In this document: piece after piece, positions 35,845-47,883 of the stretch
Layout: each line of letters starts with the position of its first letter
Numbering within the stretch: the stretch's first letter is position 1
NCBI GenBank assembly: GCA_050084515.1
Contig: CM114271.1
Coordinates: forward strand, 68,014,001 to 68,078,000
Length of the DNA stretch: 64,000 bases
Reading direction: 5' to 3'
DNA from: Blasia pusilla
Lineage: Eukaryota > Marchantiophyta > Marchantiopsida > Blasiales
Made by a program: the position numbers and the translations under genes
The notes under the pieces: model-generated
Told to the model about the DNA's origin: nothing
The model's input: the letters and a program-made list of their open reading frames with translations, nothing else
The model's database searches: none

Positions 35845-36080
35845 TAGAAACAGACATACCGCCCGAGCACCCGCTACATGTTTGGCTAGCTTGGCCAGCT
35901 TGAGTGCCCATTGCGGGCTCAAGGCCCAAAGCCCGCCCTGCAAGCTCACCATGTGCGGGCCTCAGCCCTCCCAATGGGGGCCCAATCCGCCCGACATGTG
36001 CGGGCCCTACGCGGGCCTAAGCCTGGCCTACGAGCCTATATAGCCATGGCCCACAAAACCGATGCGTGCTTGGCCAACCC
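35845..36080. repeat. GC-rich modular repeat, third large copy
   Basis: It opens with AGCTTGCATAGAAACAGACA and continues with GCGGGC/GCCCGC words (CATTGCGGGCTCAAGGCCC, AAAGCCCGCCCTGCAAGC). It belongs to the same family as 12320-12690 by vocabulary and edge motif, but it is more diverged. Confidence 0.55.
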
Positions 36081-36194
36081 CGGTGCTTGCTAATCGATTC
36101 ATAAAAATTATTCTCATGGTGTTTAAATTAAATGCATTGTTGTGAAATTTATTATAATCCTAATAACATCAACAAGCATATTTCACCTTATAGG

Positions 36195-36275
36195 GAGGGT
36201 TGCACGTAGACAAAGTCAGTGTCCACAGACATGTTCATGTCCGCAGAATTTTCCGTGCAACCTTGCTCATAGGGG
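36195..36275 (+). repeat. Compact member of the modular repeat family with inverted termini
   Basis: It runs from GTTGCACGTAGACAAAGTC to TTCCGTGCAAC, giving terminal inverted repeats GTTGCACG/CGTGCAAC around about 65 bp. It continues into CTTGCTCATAGGGGCTT, which also follows the copy near 14630. It lacks the GC-rich core, like an internally deleted non-autonomous element. Confidence 0.6.
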
Positions 36276-36280
36276 CTTTC

Positions 36281-37550
36281 AAGTGATATTGAGTGTATTA
36301 GGGAAAGGGATTAATGGTATAATGTTAACTTTATGTACAATCTTAAATTAATCTTCTTAGATTAAGGTTTTTCAAGATTCAAGAATTGGGTAGGAATTTT
36401 ATTGAGTTTTTTAGATTCAACATACTTTTAATCTTAGTTGGCATAATGATAGATGATAGCATATATATGTGACTCATGCATGAGTCATTCATGTATATTA
36501 ATTTCACTCATATTATAAGTGGAATTATTAACAACTAATAATATAAGATGAAGATCATAATACCCCAATTATTCAATTTTTAATTTATTCTATATTTTTA
36601 TTATGCTTGTGTATGTATTCTCAAGTTGCTACTTATAAATTTTAGTAGAGATGTGGATTGACAAGGTATGGGAATTTATCCTATTATATGTTATGAAGGA
36701 GTGCATATTTATTTATAGAAAAATCAACACACTTGAACTTAAAGGCATGCATTATCTTTTGCTTTTTTCAAAATGAAGATCTTAATGTCATTTTAGATTG
36801 GAAAGAGGTAAATAGTTTTCTTTGATAATGAGGCAAAAGAAGCCAAAGAGATAGGGACAAGTGGAAGGAGTAACTTACATAGTAGAAGTGGTGAGATGTC
36901 ACTAGAGTATAGCTGCACTAGTCAATATCTGGGCTACGCACAGTGGAAGGCATCTGAATGCCGAATTGCAAACAGAATGTGTTTCGAAAAGGAAAATACC
37001 ACCCAAAAAAGGCTGTTGGCTCAAAAAGACACGTGTCACAAGAGGCTTGACACCCTCCAATAATAATAAGAGGTGTGACACCCTATAAGCCACGAACAAG
37101 AAATATTCCATAAATATTTGTCTACCTCTAGACTTAAGTTTCCATTACTTGTTAATATAATTTTTCGACCATAACAAATTTTTCTCATGTCCAAATTTGA
37201 AAATGAGGCAGTGGAAGAACGGAAAGCTTAGATGACTTGATTTGTTTTTCAAAAAGAGAGGAAGAAAACAACAAGGAAGGATAAAGGAAGGGTTTTTTTA
37301 GTGAGGTGTGGATGGGAAGGATATTTTTAAGTATTATTGTAGGAAAGTGCTAACTTGTAACTAAGACAAATTATAAATACCTAACGAAAATTTCTATTTA
37401 TTTTACGAATTCAAGAGTGAAAAAAGTAAGGTTTTTAAAAAAAAATTAAATGGGGATTGCAAAGAAGACTTTAAAAGAAATTTGGATCAAAGATATTCTT
37501 TTGTATAGGCTAGAACTAAAATTTATTTTAATTTATAAAAATGAGGGAAA
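36281..37550. other. AT-rich intergenic DNA
   Basis: No recognisable gene or repeat. Confidence 0.5.
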
Positions 37551-40500
37551 TAAATATATCCACTTTATTATAAAAGAAACCTCATAAGAGGACAAAGAAA
37601 GGTAATAACAACTCAAAAGAGGAGTCAAAAAATGCATACAAGAATGCAAAAAGAAAATGGCAACAAGCCAACGCAAACACCGGCTCAACAAGCTACACGA
37701 TTGATAGCCTGAAACAAATCTGACAAGAACACAAGTGGTTGGTCAGACGTGAATGGACGACGGGGCGAGCGACCCCCCACCACCTCCGCACGACGCATCA
37801 ATGCCAAGGCTTGTGCACCTTGTAAGGCCACTGAGATGCATTGCCGAAAATAAGTAGTAACTACCGAGAGAGAAGGACTACGGGAAGGGGCAAGGTGATG
37901 ATTCTCGAGGGAGTGGTGAGCACATGTTTTCAGGAAAGTATCAAAAGATACATGTAAATGACCGAATACTTCCACTGCAAAAGGAATAAATCCATCAGTC
38001 ACATGTCTCACAGCATAACTTAACTCCTTGATTCTTGCTGCAGCTTTGGCCGCCAAACCTTTGGTATGTGCGGCTCAACACACCAAGTCAAAACGTGTTG
38101 GATCACCAACCACCACATCACCTAGTGTCCGGAATCCACCTCGAGACATAACAAGATCCACTCTCCGATGAGAGGTTGCTTGTGTGGTTGAAGGTAGGAC
38201 GTGGAGTTCCTCTTGCCGACCGGTGTATCCTGCAGTACGAGCCATCGATGCTACCGCCTCTCTAATGACATCATGTGTGGCAGTTTGTTCTCCACCATGT
38301 GCACATCGGAGAATATGGATACCCTTGGCATCAATGGGATCCCCGCATACACAATTTGGCACACTTAAGAGAGAAGGATGGGGAAGTCCAAGACGTAACC
38401 GCAAAGTTGTCGAGAATATACTTCGAGGAAGGCGAAATGGAAGAATAAGAGGATTTTCAGTAAGCCACGCCCCCGCTCCGGTACCCGCACATGAACGTAG
38501 AGGAGCTCGATTAGCGTCAGAGGATGCCTCGGAGAGAATGCTGGAAAAGTTGATTTGATGCAGATTCTTGGAGATATGCTCTTGAAGTCGATCAAGCCCT
38601 TCCGTAATCAGTTGACTGAAAGGGGGTAGAATTGCTTGTGTAGAAAGAGGAAGAAGAGCTCGTGCAGATCTCATTTGTTGTTGAAATAACAAGTCCCCCT
38701 CCTCTACATGGGCGATATAATCCATCAAGATAGGTGTATCTCCTTGGAGAAACCTTGAAGCCATAATCCGTGCTACCATCGCCCAACTCCCCAAAAAGGC
38801 TGCGGGAGCAAATGCGACTGTAGAGGACACTCCCACCCCTCTAAAAGAAATAGGCAAGATAGCTTGTTGTGAAGCAAAGACACCATCCTCTCCCTCAAAG
38901 GTAATTGGGCCAAGAAGTTGACCAAAAGTTGCCAAGATAGAAGCATCAAAAGAGGCCAACCGATGTAAGAACCTTGAAGTGGCAGGACAATTGCGAAGAA
39001 GGTAGGAAGGACGTCGTAGAAAACATTGGGAGAGAATCCCATACGCCACTCGGGGATCCCCTAGATGAGGTAACAAATGAAGCCATTCCACGTCTTTCAA
39101 AAGGGCCTCATCCAAGAACTTTGAGACATAGTCGATGAAGCCAATTGGGACCCCAAGAACTCTAACCCCTTCAATGTAGATGGGAAAATCAGGAGTAGGT
39201 GGGGTGAATGTTGAGGGAAGGCATGAAGGAGACCATACTCCACATTTACTAGGTTGGACTTTAAGGTTTAAGAAAGATAGTTGCTCCATGAAATGGGTAT
39301 AAGCAGGAACCACTTCAGAAGGAGGACCTATAATGTGAGTGTCATCAGCAATAGAAGGGAAAAGACAAGATGGAAATGCTTGCGCTGATGCTTAAAGGGC
39401 ACGAAAATGGGCAATGGCAAAGAGTGGGCCCCCCATGGGATCACCTTGACGTGTGCCACAAGCCGATTTTAGAATACTATATTCCCCAGAAGTAGCATGA
39501 TGGGAATAGATAATGGGCGTATCATAGGCATAGAAGGAGCAAACAAATGGAATGAGGCTCGCAAGTTGTCCTCCTGCACAACGTAACTCCTCAAAGATGG
39601 CCGCACGAGAAACTAAATTGAATGCGTTAGCCACATTGACTTGAACTCCTACCCAATCTGGATGAATATCAAGAGTGGAGCGAATCCCATGCACCACAGC
39701 CTCACAACCTCCAGGAGTTGCCACTCCAAATTGATGAGGAAATAAGTGGGCACTAAAGTGAGTACGAAATTGCAAGCATAGGGATAGACTAACCAAGCGG
39801 TATAAAACCTCTCCAATAGCCAAAGGGCGCACACTTGAAGGAGGCTTATCCATAGCCAACAAGCGACAAGCCCCTAAGAGGCTAGAGATAGAGAATGGGA
39901 GACGACCTGCCGCCATATGTGCACACACCTTATATAGAGAGACAAAGCCACTTGCTAAATCTGCTGGGATAAAGCAATCGCGGAGATGCTCAAAAACCAT
40001 CCCTGATAGCCCGCTTGCTGATAAGCGAGGAGTATGCAGAAAAGCCCTTGTGAAAACCTCTAAGTCAAGCTCCAAGTCAAGGTCCGCTGTATAGTCTTCC
40101 ACAAAAGATGGAGCATCGCCACTTGAAGGAGGATGAAGAGAGCCATTGTTTCCGCACTTGGAACTGCCGGAGAAAGAGGACCCAATGCTCGAGCTGCACG
40201 TGAAAACTCACCAACCTGCCCCAAAAGTAGACTTCGTCGAAGGCGTTGTTGTATTGAAGGCCTCCCATGATTGTCATGTTGAGTGGGATGAGCATGACTA
40301 AGGCCCCTCTTTCAAGTACATGCTCATTCTGAAGATTCTCCCAATCCCTAGACATAAAGCGTTGAATACGTGTGGAGGTTTCACGATGACCCATTGCACC
40401 ACCCCTTGGAGGGAGGACTAAAACCCATTGTGGGAAGAGTAATAGGAGATACCAAGAATTTATATCTGTGGGGTCACGCGCTAACCTTTCTAATGGGAAA

Positions 40501-42051
40501 AGCAAAGCTTGTTGGGTGATGGGGCGAAGAGCAATAGGATTGCGAGTGTAGAGTCTAGGACGAGGAAGACCTGGATGGAAAGAGCGAAGGAGATCAATTT
40601 GGCTTAACCAGGTCCAAGCAGTTGTTGTGGGGAGTGCAGTAGGAGGAGGTATCGGGTTAGGGATTGAAGGCCCATGCATGGATCGACAGTACCGCTGATG
40701 TCTTTTGATCCCATTAGGAGCAAACTCCTTACCACAAGGTATGCAACGAACCTTTGGTACAAATGGAGAAGTAGAAGGGTTACAAGGAGAGGAGGTAGGA
40801 GGTGCAAGAGGTGGTGATGGCCGACGATGAGGGGGTAAGTAGGTTGGGGAAGGAGGAGGAGGAAGAGGGGAGATTCGGGTAGAATAGATGGGAGTTAGAA
40901 GCAAGGGCATAGATGAGATATGTGAGGATGGCAAAGTAGAAGGATTCGGTAATAATGGATCAAGATTAGGCTCAAGAGGACAAGGCGAAGAAGGGAGAAG
41001 TGGAGCATCTGGAAGAAATGTAGCGAGTGTAATGGGTGTATTAGCATGTGGAGGAAAATGGTGAGATCTACGATGAGGAGGTGAACCAGGGGGAGAGGTT
41101 ACGGCTGTAGGAGGGCGTGTAAAACCAGATAAGCGAGTAGATGGAGCATCCAACTCCATCTCTGATGACATAGAAGTAAAGGTAGGCAAGTCATCTAAGA
41201 CACGAAAAGACATATGAAACGTGGTTTGGAGAAAGCATGAGGATAACGAGAAAAGAAAAAGTAGCAGAATCCGTCCAAAAGAAATTTAGATGGAGAGATG
41301 AAGATTAGGCAATACCGAATTTATGATTAAAAGTTACTATAAGAAAAATATAAAAAGCAATTGAAAAGGAAAAGTGATATATATGGTATCGGAAGAGGTG
41401 GCTTAAGAACATGAATTTCTAATGTCCTTAAAGAGATGGCAAACGTATGTAGGGGCGAAACAGTAAGGTAAGGAGTTGGAAGAGCAAGGAAGACTTTTGG
41501 GAGGAATTGACCTAAAACAAATCCGCACACAAAAATAGACGCCTACAGAGAAAGAAGAAAAACTAGAAAACCTACTTGATATCAAAAGAACGAGCTCGTC
41601 AAGACGATCGAAACAAGCCCAAACACGTCCAAAACTGACATTCCAGAAGAAAGTTATGAAAGAAATTGGAAACACCGTAAAAAGAGGATGTGAGGAGTAA
41701 GTGAGCCACCCACCAATGAGCGCTATGAGGGAATGAGTTGGTAATGTTGGGCCCAGCCCGTATCAAAAGATCCAGAAAAGCAAGAGGAATCCTTTAAACC
41801 AATGGTAACCCGGTATCACTTTCTAAGGAGAGCGCTATGTTTGAAATTGAGTATAGGAATCTATGAACACATTTAGGTCCAAAGATCCCGAAAACTTTGG
41901 AAAACTCAATCTTAAGTGGAAAAAAGAAGAACCCAAAGTTCAAGCTTGAAAAGATGAACACATTGGACCTTAAATTGAAAAGATTAGATCACCATGGAAA
42001 TAGTTACAAGCAAAATTCTATACGACCCTCCATCTCCTCCGCCATAATCCT
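37551..42051 (-). mobile_element. REL-type non-LTR retrotransposon, copy 2 (least damaged)
   Basis: About 4.5 kb, the more complete copy. On the minus strand the ATG at 41213 opens a frame read as: Pro-rich N-terminus; finger with C157, C160, H172 and C176 or H180; reverse transcriptase (motif A QVNVANAFNL, motif B GTRQGDPMGGPLF, motif C ADDTHI); a thumb and linker; zinc knuckle CVCGDPIDAKGIHILRC; and an endonuclease-like domain (RRVDLVM, VVGDPTRFDLVC, AARIKELSY, FAVEVFGH). Known R2-like elements carry the same order, with the endonuclease nicking the target for primed reverse transcription. Lesions are a frameshift near 40300, a 10-bp deletion near 40140, and stops at 39392-39394 and 38075-38077 (copy 1 reads CGA at both stops). 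Asn replaces the expected motif A Asp in both copies. The 3' end lies at TAAATATATCC on the plus strand. It lies between the intact PPO and the RING pseudogene. Confidence 0.87.
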
Positions 42052-42549
42052 TCTCCTTTCAATTCCAAAATCAAACTCTAAAAGGAAGTATAAACGTTCT
42101 ACTATGCTTATTTTAGAATTTACAACCCTTAGAAGTTCTCTTATTTTTCTTCTTCTCCATCTAGTCTAATCCAAGTCTCTTACACATGTTTTCTTACATC
42201 CCTCTAAAAAATGGAACATTTTCTTTATATTATATTTTCTCAATGAAATGTTTATACAAATTTTTATTTCAGATCTTAAATTAAAATTTCTCCGTAGACT
42301 ATTTTTTATCAAATTTTAATAAATTTCACGTGCCATTCAACGAATATAATATGAAAATCTAGTTCAATATCTAACCGACCCATCTTTGACTTTCGTTCGA
42401 TGATTTTGCCGGTCAAAATCACACCGGCATCAAAGCATTATGTCATGGAATCACCGGCTTAGTGCCGGTTTGTGGTGCTTGGTCAGCGCGTAGACCGGCG
42501 CAGCTTCCGGTCGCATGTTGCTCCACACACGCAGCAAAGCCGGTCGCTT
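42052..42549. other. AT-rich then GC-rich leader of the RING pseudogene
   Basis: AT-rich to about 42400, then several (A)CCGGC/GCCGGT words at 42405-42545. No gene recognised before the RING homology begins. Confidence 0.4.
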
Positions 42550-44010
42550 CCAACCGTCGTCCTTTTACCCGCCGTCGTGCATGGTCGGGTTCTGGACGGG
42601 CGAGTGCCGACGAAAGAAAGCGCGGCGGCTCATAATTCTTCGAGAATTACAATACTTTATTGGAAGCAAACAGATCTTCATAGGTTTACTGCGTGCCCAG
42701 AAAAACCCGAAACCCTTTCTGGGCTCGTCATTTCGCAGACCATGATACGGATTCTACCAGGACCGGACAGAGAAGAGGTGAAGTAAACCTTTACACATTC
42801 TCAGCCGCCACAAATGAGTGTGAGACACGCTCCCGTGACTGCAACCTTTCTCCATGAAACTGTGTTCTCAGATCCCGAAATCGGCAAGCAAAGGAGGTTA
42901 CGAGAACTAAGAATTTGATCTTTACGCCAGGGAGCTGCTGGAAGGGATTCTTACAGCACCTCACCTGTACACAAAGCTTACTCTCTTTCAATTGTCGATG
43001 CCCTATGTAAGGCACGTCACTGGGATGGTGTAGGGACCGTCCCCACTATCATGCACCTTCTGTGCTGGGAACACGACCCCGAACTCGCCGTTAACGAAGT
43101 GGTTGTGGCTACAATCACCAACATGGCGACGATGAGATGAGAAGGGAAGGCTGCGATTCTTCAGATTGCTACTCCACGCGAAGCCTTTCTTAATTCTTAT
43201 CCGCGCCTTCACAAGTTCACATCGTAGGTGCCTAACCCAGGACATGGATCACATAGCCAGATCAGCCGCATCCCTGACACATGGCCTAGGGGAGTTCGAG
43301 GCTGCCCCCCGCAATACACGAGGGAATACACCAGATGGTCACTCCATCTTGGATCTTGAGTGCCGTGGACTTCTCCTTGTAAAGAGAAAGCAGACTGTCA
43401 AATATGTTGCCAACACTCGACTCGCCATGTATGTAACAATGACGCCTTGAGAAACATCGACTGCAATGCGATGATGGTCGTATGCGAGAACTCCGCAGCT
43501 GCGATTTTGGGTGTTTCGTGGTCTTAGGAAATTCCGTTCTTATGCAGTGGAACACTCGTTTTCGAACATCTGGAAGGATCGAATTCACAGACAACTCCAG
43601 CAGTAGCTCTTGGCTATCTATGGCCGACGAGGGGTTGGGAGTTGTGCAGATAATTACGACGGCCTAGTTGGAAGCGGTGATGGTTGGACTTCGGATACAG
43701 GGCCTGATCAGTGACGAATTTTAAGGCATGACACACACTGTAGATCATCTATACACAGTATAGGTGTAAAGTGTTATATATTGGCACTACAGACCGTGCC
43801 ATGCACACGATTCGAAGGAGTTAAGCATGCTCACACCAAATATTTCTTGCTGCCAGTGGCACTGTGGTGATTCACTCAAAGGAAAAAGGAGGAAGTAAGT
43901 ATTAAACAATGATTAATGTTAATAGTCGATCCAGATCTGAGTACGTGGTTTCAAAAATCGTTTAATTGCTTTAGCTGGAGTCATAAAATCTTCTTCTCAC
44001 TTATATACTA
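42550..44010 (+). pseudogene. Decayed paralogue of the RING-finger locus at 8978-9630
   Basis: DNA matches run in the same order as in the left locus: CTCGTCATTTC...GACCATGATACGG (near 42727), GGTGAAGTAAAC then ATGAGTGTGAGAC (42778-42826), GAACTCGCCGTTAACGAAGTG (43080), GTCAAATATGTTGCCAACAC (43397, over the RING Cys codons) and GTTGGACTTCGGATACAGGG (43684). The reading frame is lost: the frame opening at 42814 stops within about 35 codons, and the RING cysteines are not recoverable. Extra DNA (about 100 bp and about 180 bp) separates matching blocks, which could be insertions here, deletions in the left copy, or introns. Confidence 0.75.
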
Positions 44011-47000
44011 ATCCACTCATGGAGCCTACACATGCCATCCCTAAACCCTCAAATGGCTTAGAAACAAGTTCTTAGATAAATAATTTTCAACTAGAGTATT
44101 TAATTCTTAGAAAACAAGTTTTTAGAACTTGTATAGATATACGTTGTGGGCAGGGCGGGTGGTATCCGCTTACGCACAAACACGGTCACGTTTAATATTC
44201 ATGGTATTATTATGATTATGTTTTTCAAAATTTTGGATTTTATAAATATTTCCCATTACTGATTTCTCATTGCTGGTTTCTCATTTAAAAAACTCACATA
44301 TTTTATTACTCTAGGTGAAAATTATTTATTTAAGAGTTTTGGACTTTAATAAAGAATAATGCACTTTCGGCTGTCCCAATTGTCTTGTCCCGACCTTCCA
44401 GTTGAGGGGAATTCTAGAAATTGGCATGAACAAACGGTTCAAAAGAGCAAAGAGAAGAACTTTGGACAAGATCTTATTGAATAGTAAAAGCACACCTTAA
44501 TCTTTTTAAAAGAACTCCATGTTTTAATGAAGCCTATTTTAAATTTCTTATGTTGAACTTGAATAAGATAATGAAAGAGCAATTTTACTTTTTAGAAAAG
44601 AGACAACTTTGTGTATCTGGAAGTGCCTTTCCTCAAATAAACATTACTCCTCTACAATGGAATAGATTTTCATACAAGTCATGCTACAATTTACTTGACC
44701 TTGGTAAGATTAGGGTACACCTTCACAAAAGTAATGGTTGATATTTCTTATGGGAGACTAATACCATCTAATCTTTATTTAACTTTCCTAATGTCATAAA
44801 AATATTTCTAAACATAATAAACTGGAAAATATCTTAGAAGAAAAGAATGACTACTTTCTAGAGATTACATTTATAAATTAAGTTTGAAAGACTTTTGAGA
44901 TATTTTTATATCTCCATTGGAGGGTGTTGGAACATATTTCTGTCAAATTTTGGGAATTTAAGTAGGTATAAAATGCCATAGGACTCATGGTAGGTGAAAT
45001 ATTTTGGAATTTAGATGTATAACATAGGGAGATTTTATGAGAGAAGCAACTCTGATTTTGAGATCCAATTATTTAAAAAGGTGCTGGTTTTACCATTAAA
45101 AAATGTGCTAAGTTGCCTTTAAAAATTGAAATTTGAAAAAGGAGTTCTTCGTTTAAAAAATAATTCCAAATCTTAAAATATTTTTCTAGGAAAGATTATA
45201 ATCTAGAAATAAAATATAGAAAAAGTCCCCATTCCTTAAATTCTTCTTTTTAGAAGTCCCGCTTCCTTAAATTCCTCATGGGAAACTAATTTCTCTTACA
45301 TAAGAATCTTGTGGGTAATAAAGAATGTATAGATTTATGGGGGAAATAACTCAAAATAACTCAAAATCCCCCTTCCTTAAATTATGTGTTATAATTGAAA
45401 GATGGAGCAAATTGAATCTTAAAATTCAATATGGAAACCATAGCTTAAAGAAGCCAATTTCGTAATTAAATTCACGTCTTTAAGTTTTCGAAGATATCTT
45501 TATGAAATGAAGCATTACTCAAGCATCCTTACTAGTATAATAAGCTTGGACTGGATTGTTTCTTCAATTGCTGAAAGAGCAACAAGTGATATAAAAATCT
45601 CATCAAGGAAGTGACTGGAAAGCTACTTGAAGTAGGAAAAGGAGTTCAAATTAAAAAAATCAGCACGTAGGATTTTTTTTGATTTGGAGTCTCAATTGTA
45701 CTATAATTAAACCCATTCGAGGAATATAGTGTTTGTCAACCGTTATCAAAAGAGATGGAAAGGAATAAAAGGATGCTTAGGAAGCATAGCAAAGAAAATT
45801 CTAAGAATCAATGTCATGGACCTACTCCTCTTGAACTTCAATTTCAAGTGTTGCATAAACGTACGTTCAGAAGAACACGCTCACATTGTTGATCTGCACC
45901 CAAACACACCCATGTTAGTTTGGTATGGGTCAATCGGCCTCCCAACTCCTCAAGTTCTCAACTTGGGCGATACATCAAGCTCAACCTTCAGAATTCCTCA
46001 CTTTCGAACGATGCCAAGTCTTCCTAGACTTGGAAGAAACTTTTCGGATAGTCGATGAACCTAAAATGACGCTCGCACGCGCAATGGTCCCAATTATCCA
46101 ATGGATCTCTCATGAGTCCCTAATCGAGTCCCAAAAAATGAGTCTCGGGTTGGAATCTAAAGGTGACCTCCAAAATCCACTCCCTTGGACTTGGCTTGTT
46201 GTTGGCATCCCAACCTCCCAATCCATTCTATGCCCTTGATTTGCGCTGGCCTGTGTCTCCCGAAAGTGGAGTTCAGGTCCCAAACACCCTTGGAGAGCCT
46301 TCCCATAGATATAGTTCTAGGGTTCTCCTTCCTCACCCTATTTTTGGGAAAGGATTATTGGGCCACTCCTTTTGGCTCTCAACCCAACTCCCGGTTCAGT
46401 AATTTTCAGGCAGTTTCTCAACCTCTACTTATGCATTTGTTTGGATCTTTGGTGTGTTGGAAGTGGTTTTGCATAAGCTCTTCAATTCTATTTTCATCAT
46501 CCCAAACGCATTCAGGTCTGAAAGTTATGGTAAAAAATAGAGTCAAACCCCAAACGCTTGCTAGTCATATTCCAAATCCGGTTCTCAACCTCTTTGGTAA
46601 CCACTCTTCCTAGACTCGACTTCTCTCTAATATTGGTTTGCGTTCGGTTGAGGTTTCTTAAGTCGCGATCATAAACGCATAAAACGCTCAACTTGCAGCG
46701 TTACACGCGTCTCACATCTTATGTCTTCTTCAAGAGACCTCTCCAACGCGCAACCATCTTGGTATAAGCCCACTAGAGTTCCGACGTTTTTCCTTGGCAC
46801 GTTTGACAAAGAATGCTTCCATAATTAGAAATCGTAATCTTGAATGGTATCATGAAAGATTTTTTACCTCAAAAGCTAGAGTAAATGATATAGTTTCCAT
46901 TGGATGCATGAATCATACGACATAGGAACAAGTAGAAATGGAGATGGAAAAATGACGAAGCAAAAATACACAAAAGCAAATATGACATGAAAGTCTTGGC

Positions 47001-47360
47001 AAGGAAACTATAAATAAAATTTCTATGCAACAACTTTTAGGCAACTATTTGAGTCTATCTCCCTCAAATGGTAATTGGGTGATAATTTAGGGAAAATATT
47101 TGTGACAAGTGTTTTGTCCCATGGAAACTTTGGTGAAAATTTTGAGGGAATCTTCCCCAAATATATGTCCACTAACCCACTTATGGCAATAGCACTATGA
47201 TTTAAAAGCTTTCCTGGTTTACTCCATCCTTTGTAATTGTATGGCAATTTCCAAATTTAACATTAAAGGTTAATTCTATTTTTCCTCCTAACAATTATTT
47301 TTAGATATTCTTGAGGCCACCTTGTAATTATTTTTTCTCATTGCGTTGTACTACTCCTGT
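44011..47360. other. AT-rich DNA with an unassigned open region at 45.73-46.61 kb
   Basis: Mostly AT-rich. About 44140-44200 has a weak member of the modular repeat vocabulary (GGGCAGGGCGGG, ACACGGTCACG). Three overlapping plus-strand frames of 104-142 codons lie at 45729-46613. They are Ser/Pro/Leu-rich and repeat phrases such as CCCAACTCC, but I recognise no domain and do not call a gene. Confidence 0.4.
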
Positions 47361-47365
47361 TTAAG

Positions 47366-47500
47366 ACAACGACTGGCTATTACCGGTGCCATGGTGACCG
47401 CCATGGTCACAGCGCAGGAGGGTACAACACAAACATGGTTTGAGACAATGACTGGCTATTACCGGTGCCACGGTGACCGCCACGTTCCCCCATGCAGGAT
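47366..47500. repeat. 79-bp tandem duplication
   Basis: GACTGGCTATTACCGGTGCC is repeated at 47371 and 47450. Each copy is followed by (A/C)(T/C)GGTGACCGCCA(T/C)G. It lies about 0.9 kb upstream of the GH9 start codon. Confidence 0.8.
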
Positions 47501-47876
47501 GATTCAAGACGTAGGCGGATCACGAGGGAAGGCTACGATTGCCCAAGCCCAAAAGGGTCCCCCAGGGCACAGCTTGAATCTGCATGGCGCCCATGCAAAA
47601 AAAATCTACGTAGGAGGGTTTCGCAGGACCTTTACGTGCCGTGCTCAGTGGATGGAAGTAGTCAAAACGCAGCCTAAGCCATCTTTCTCCCGTAGACACC
47701 TTTCTTGGGGCCGCCTACGGACACGGCGGCTGCGACGGCGGGAGATCCACCGCTTTGCTGCTCTCTGCAGCTTGCCACCAATTCGGTGCGTGCGTCTGCC
47801 TCGAATTGACCTGTGATCTAGCCAGAAAACGGTGGGAGCGACTCGAAGTTCTCTTCCCTCGCTGTGGCGCTCACGG

Positions 47877-47883
47877 TATAAAG
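47877..47883 (+). promoter_or_regulatory. Candidate TATA box of the GH9 gene
   Basis: TATAAAG in CACGGTATAAAGTGGCG, in GC-richer DNA 463 bp upstream of the GH9 ATG. The implied 5' UTR of about 430 nt contains upstream ATGs and a pyrimidine tract (CTTCTTCTTCTTCTC near 48005), so a 5' UTR intron is possible. Confidence 0.35.

Noticed and set aside
43780-43860. Possible 5S rRNA-like stretch (GAAGGAGTTAAGCATGCTC)
   Set aside because: Only the internal box region is similar; the 5' and 3' thirds do not fit a 5S gene or pair correctly.
45729-46613. Possible gene from three overlapping plus-strand frames
   Set aside because: No domain, no clear splice sites, repeated Ser/Pro phrases; not enough to call a gene.
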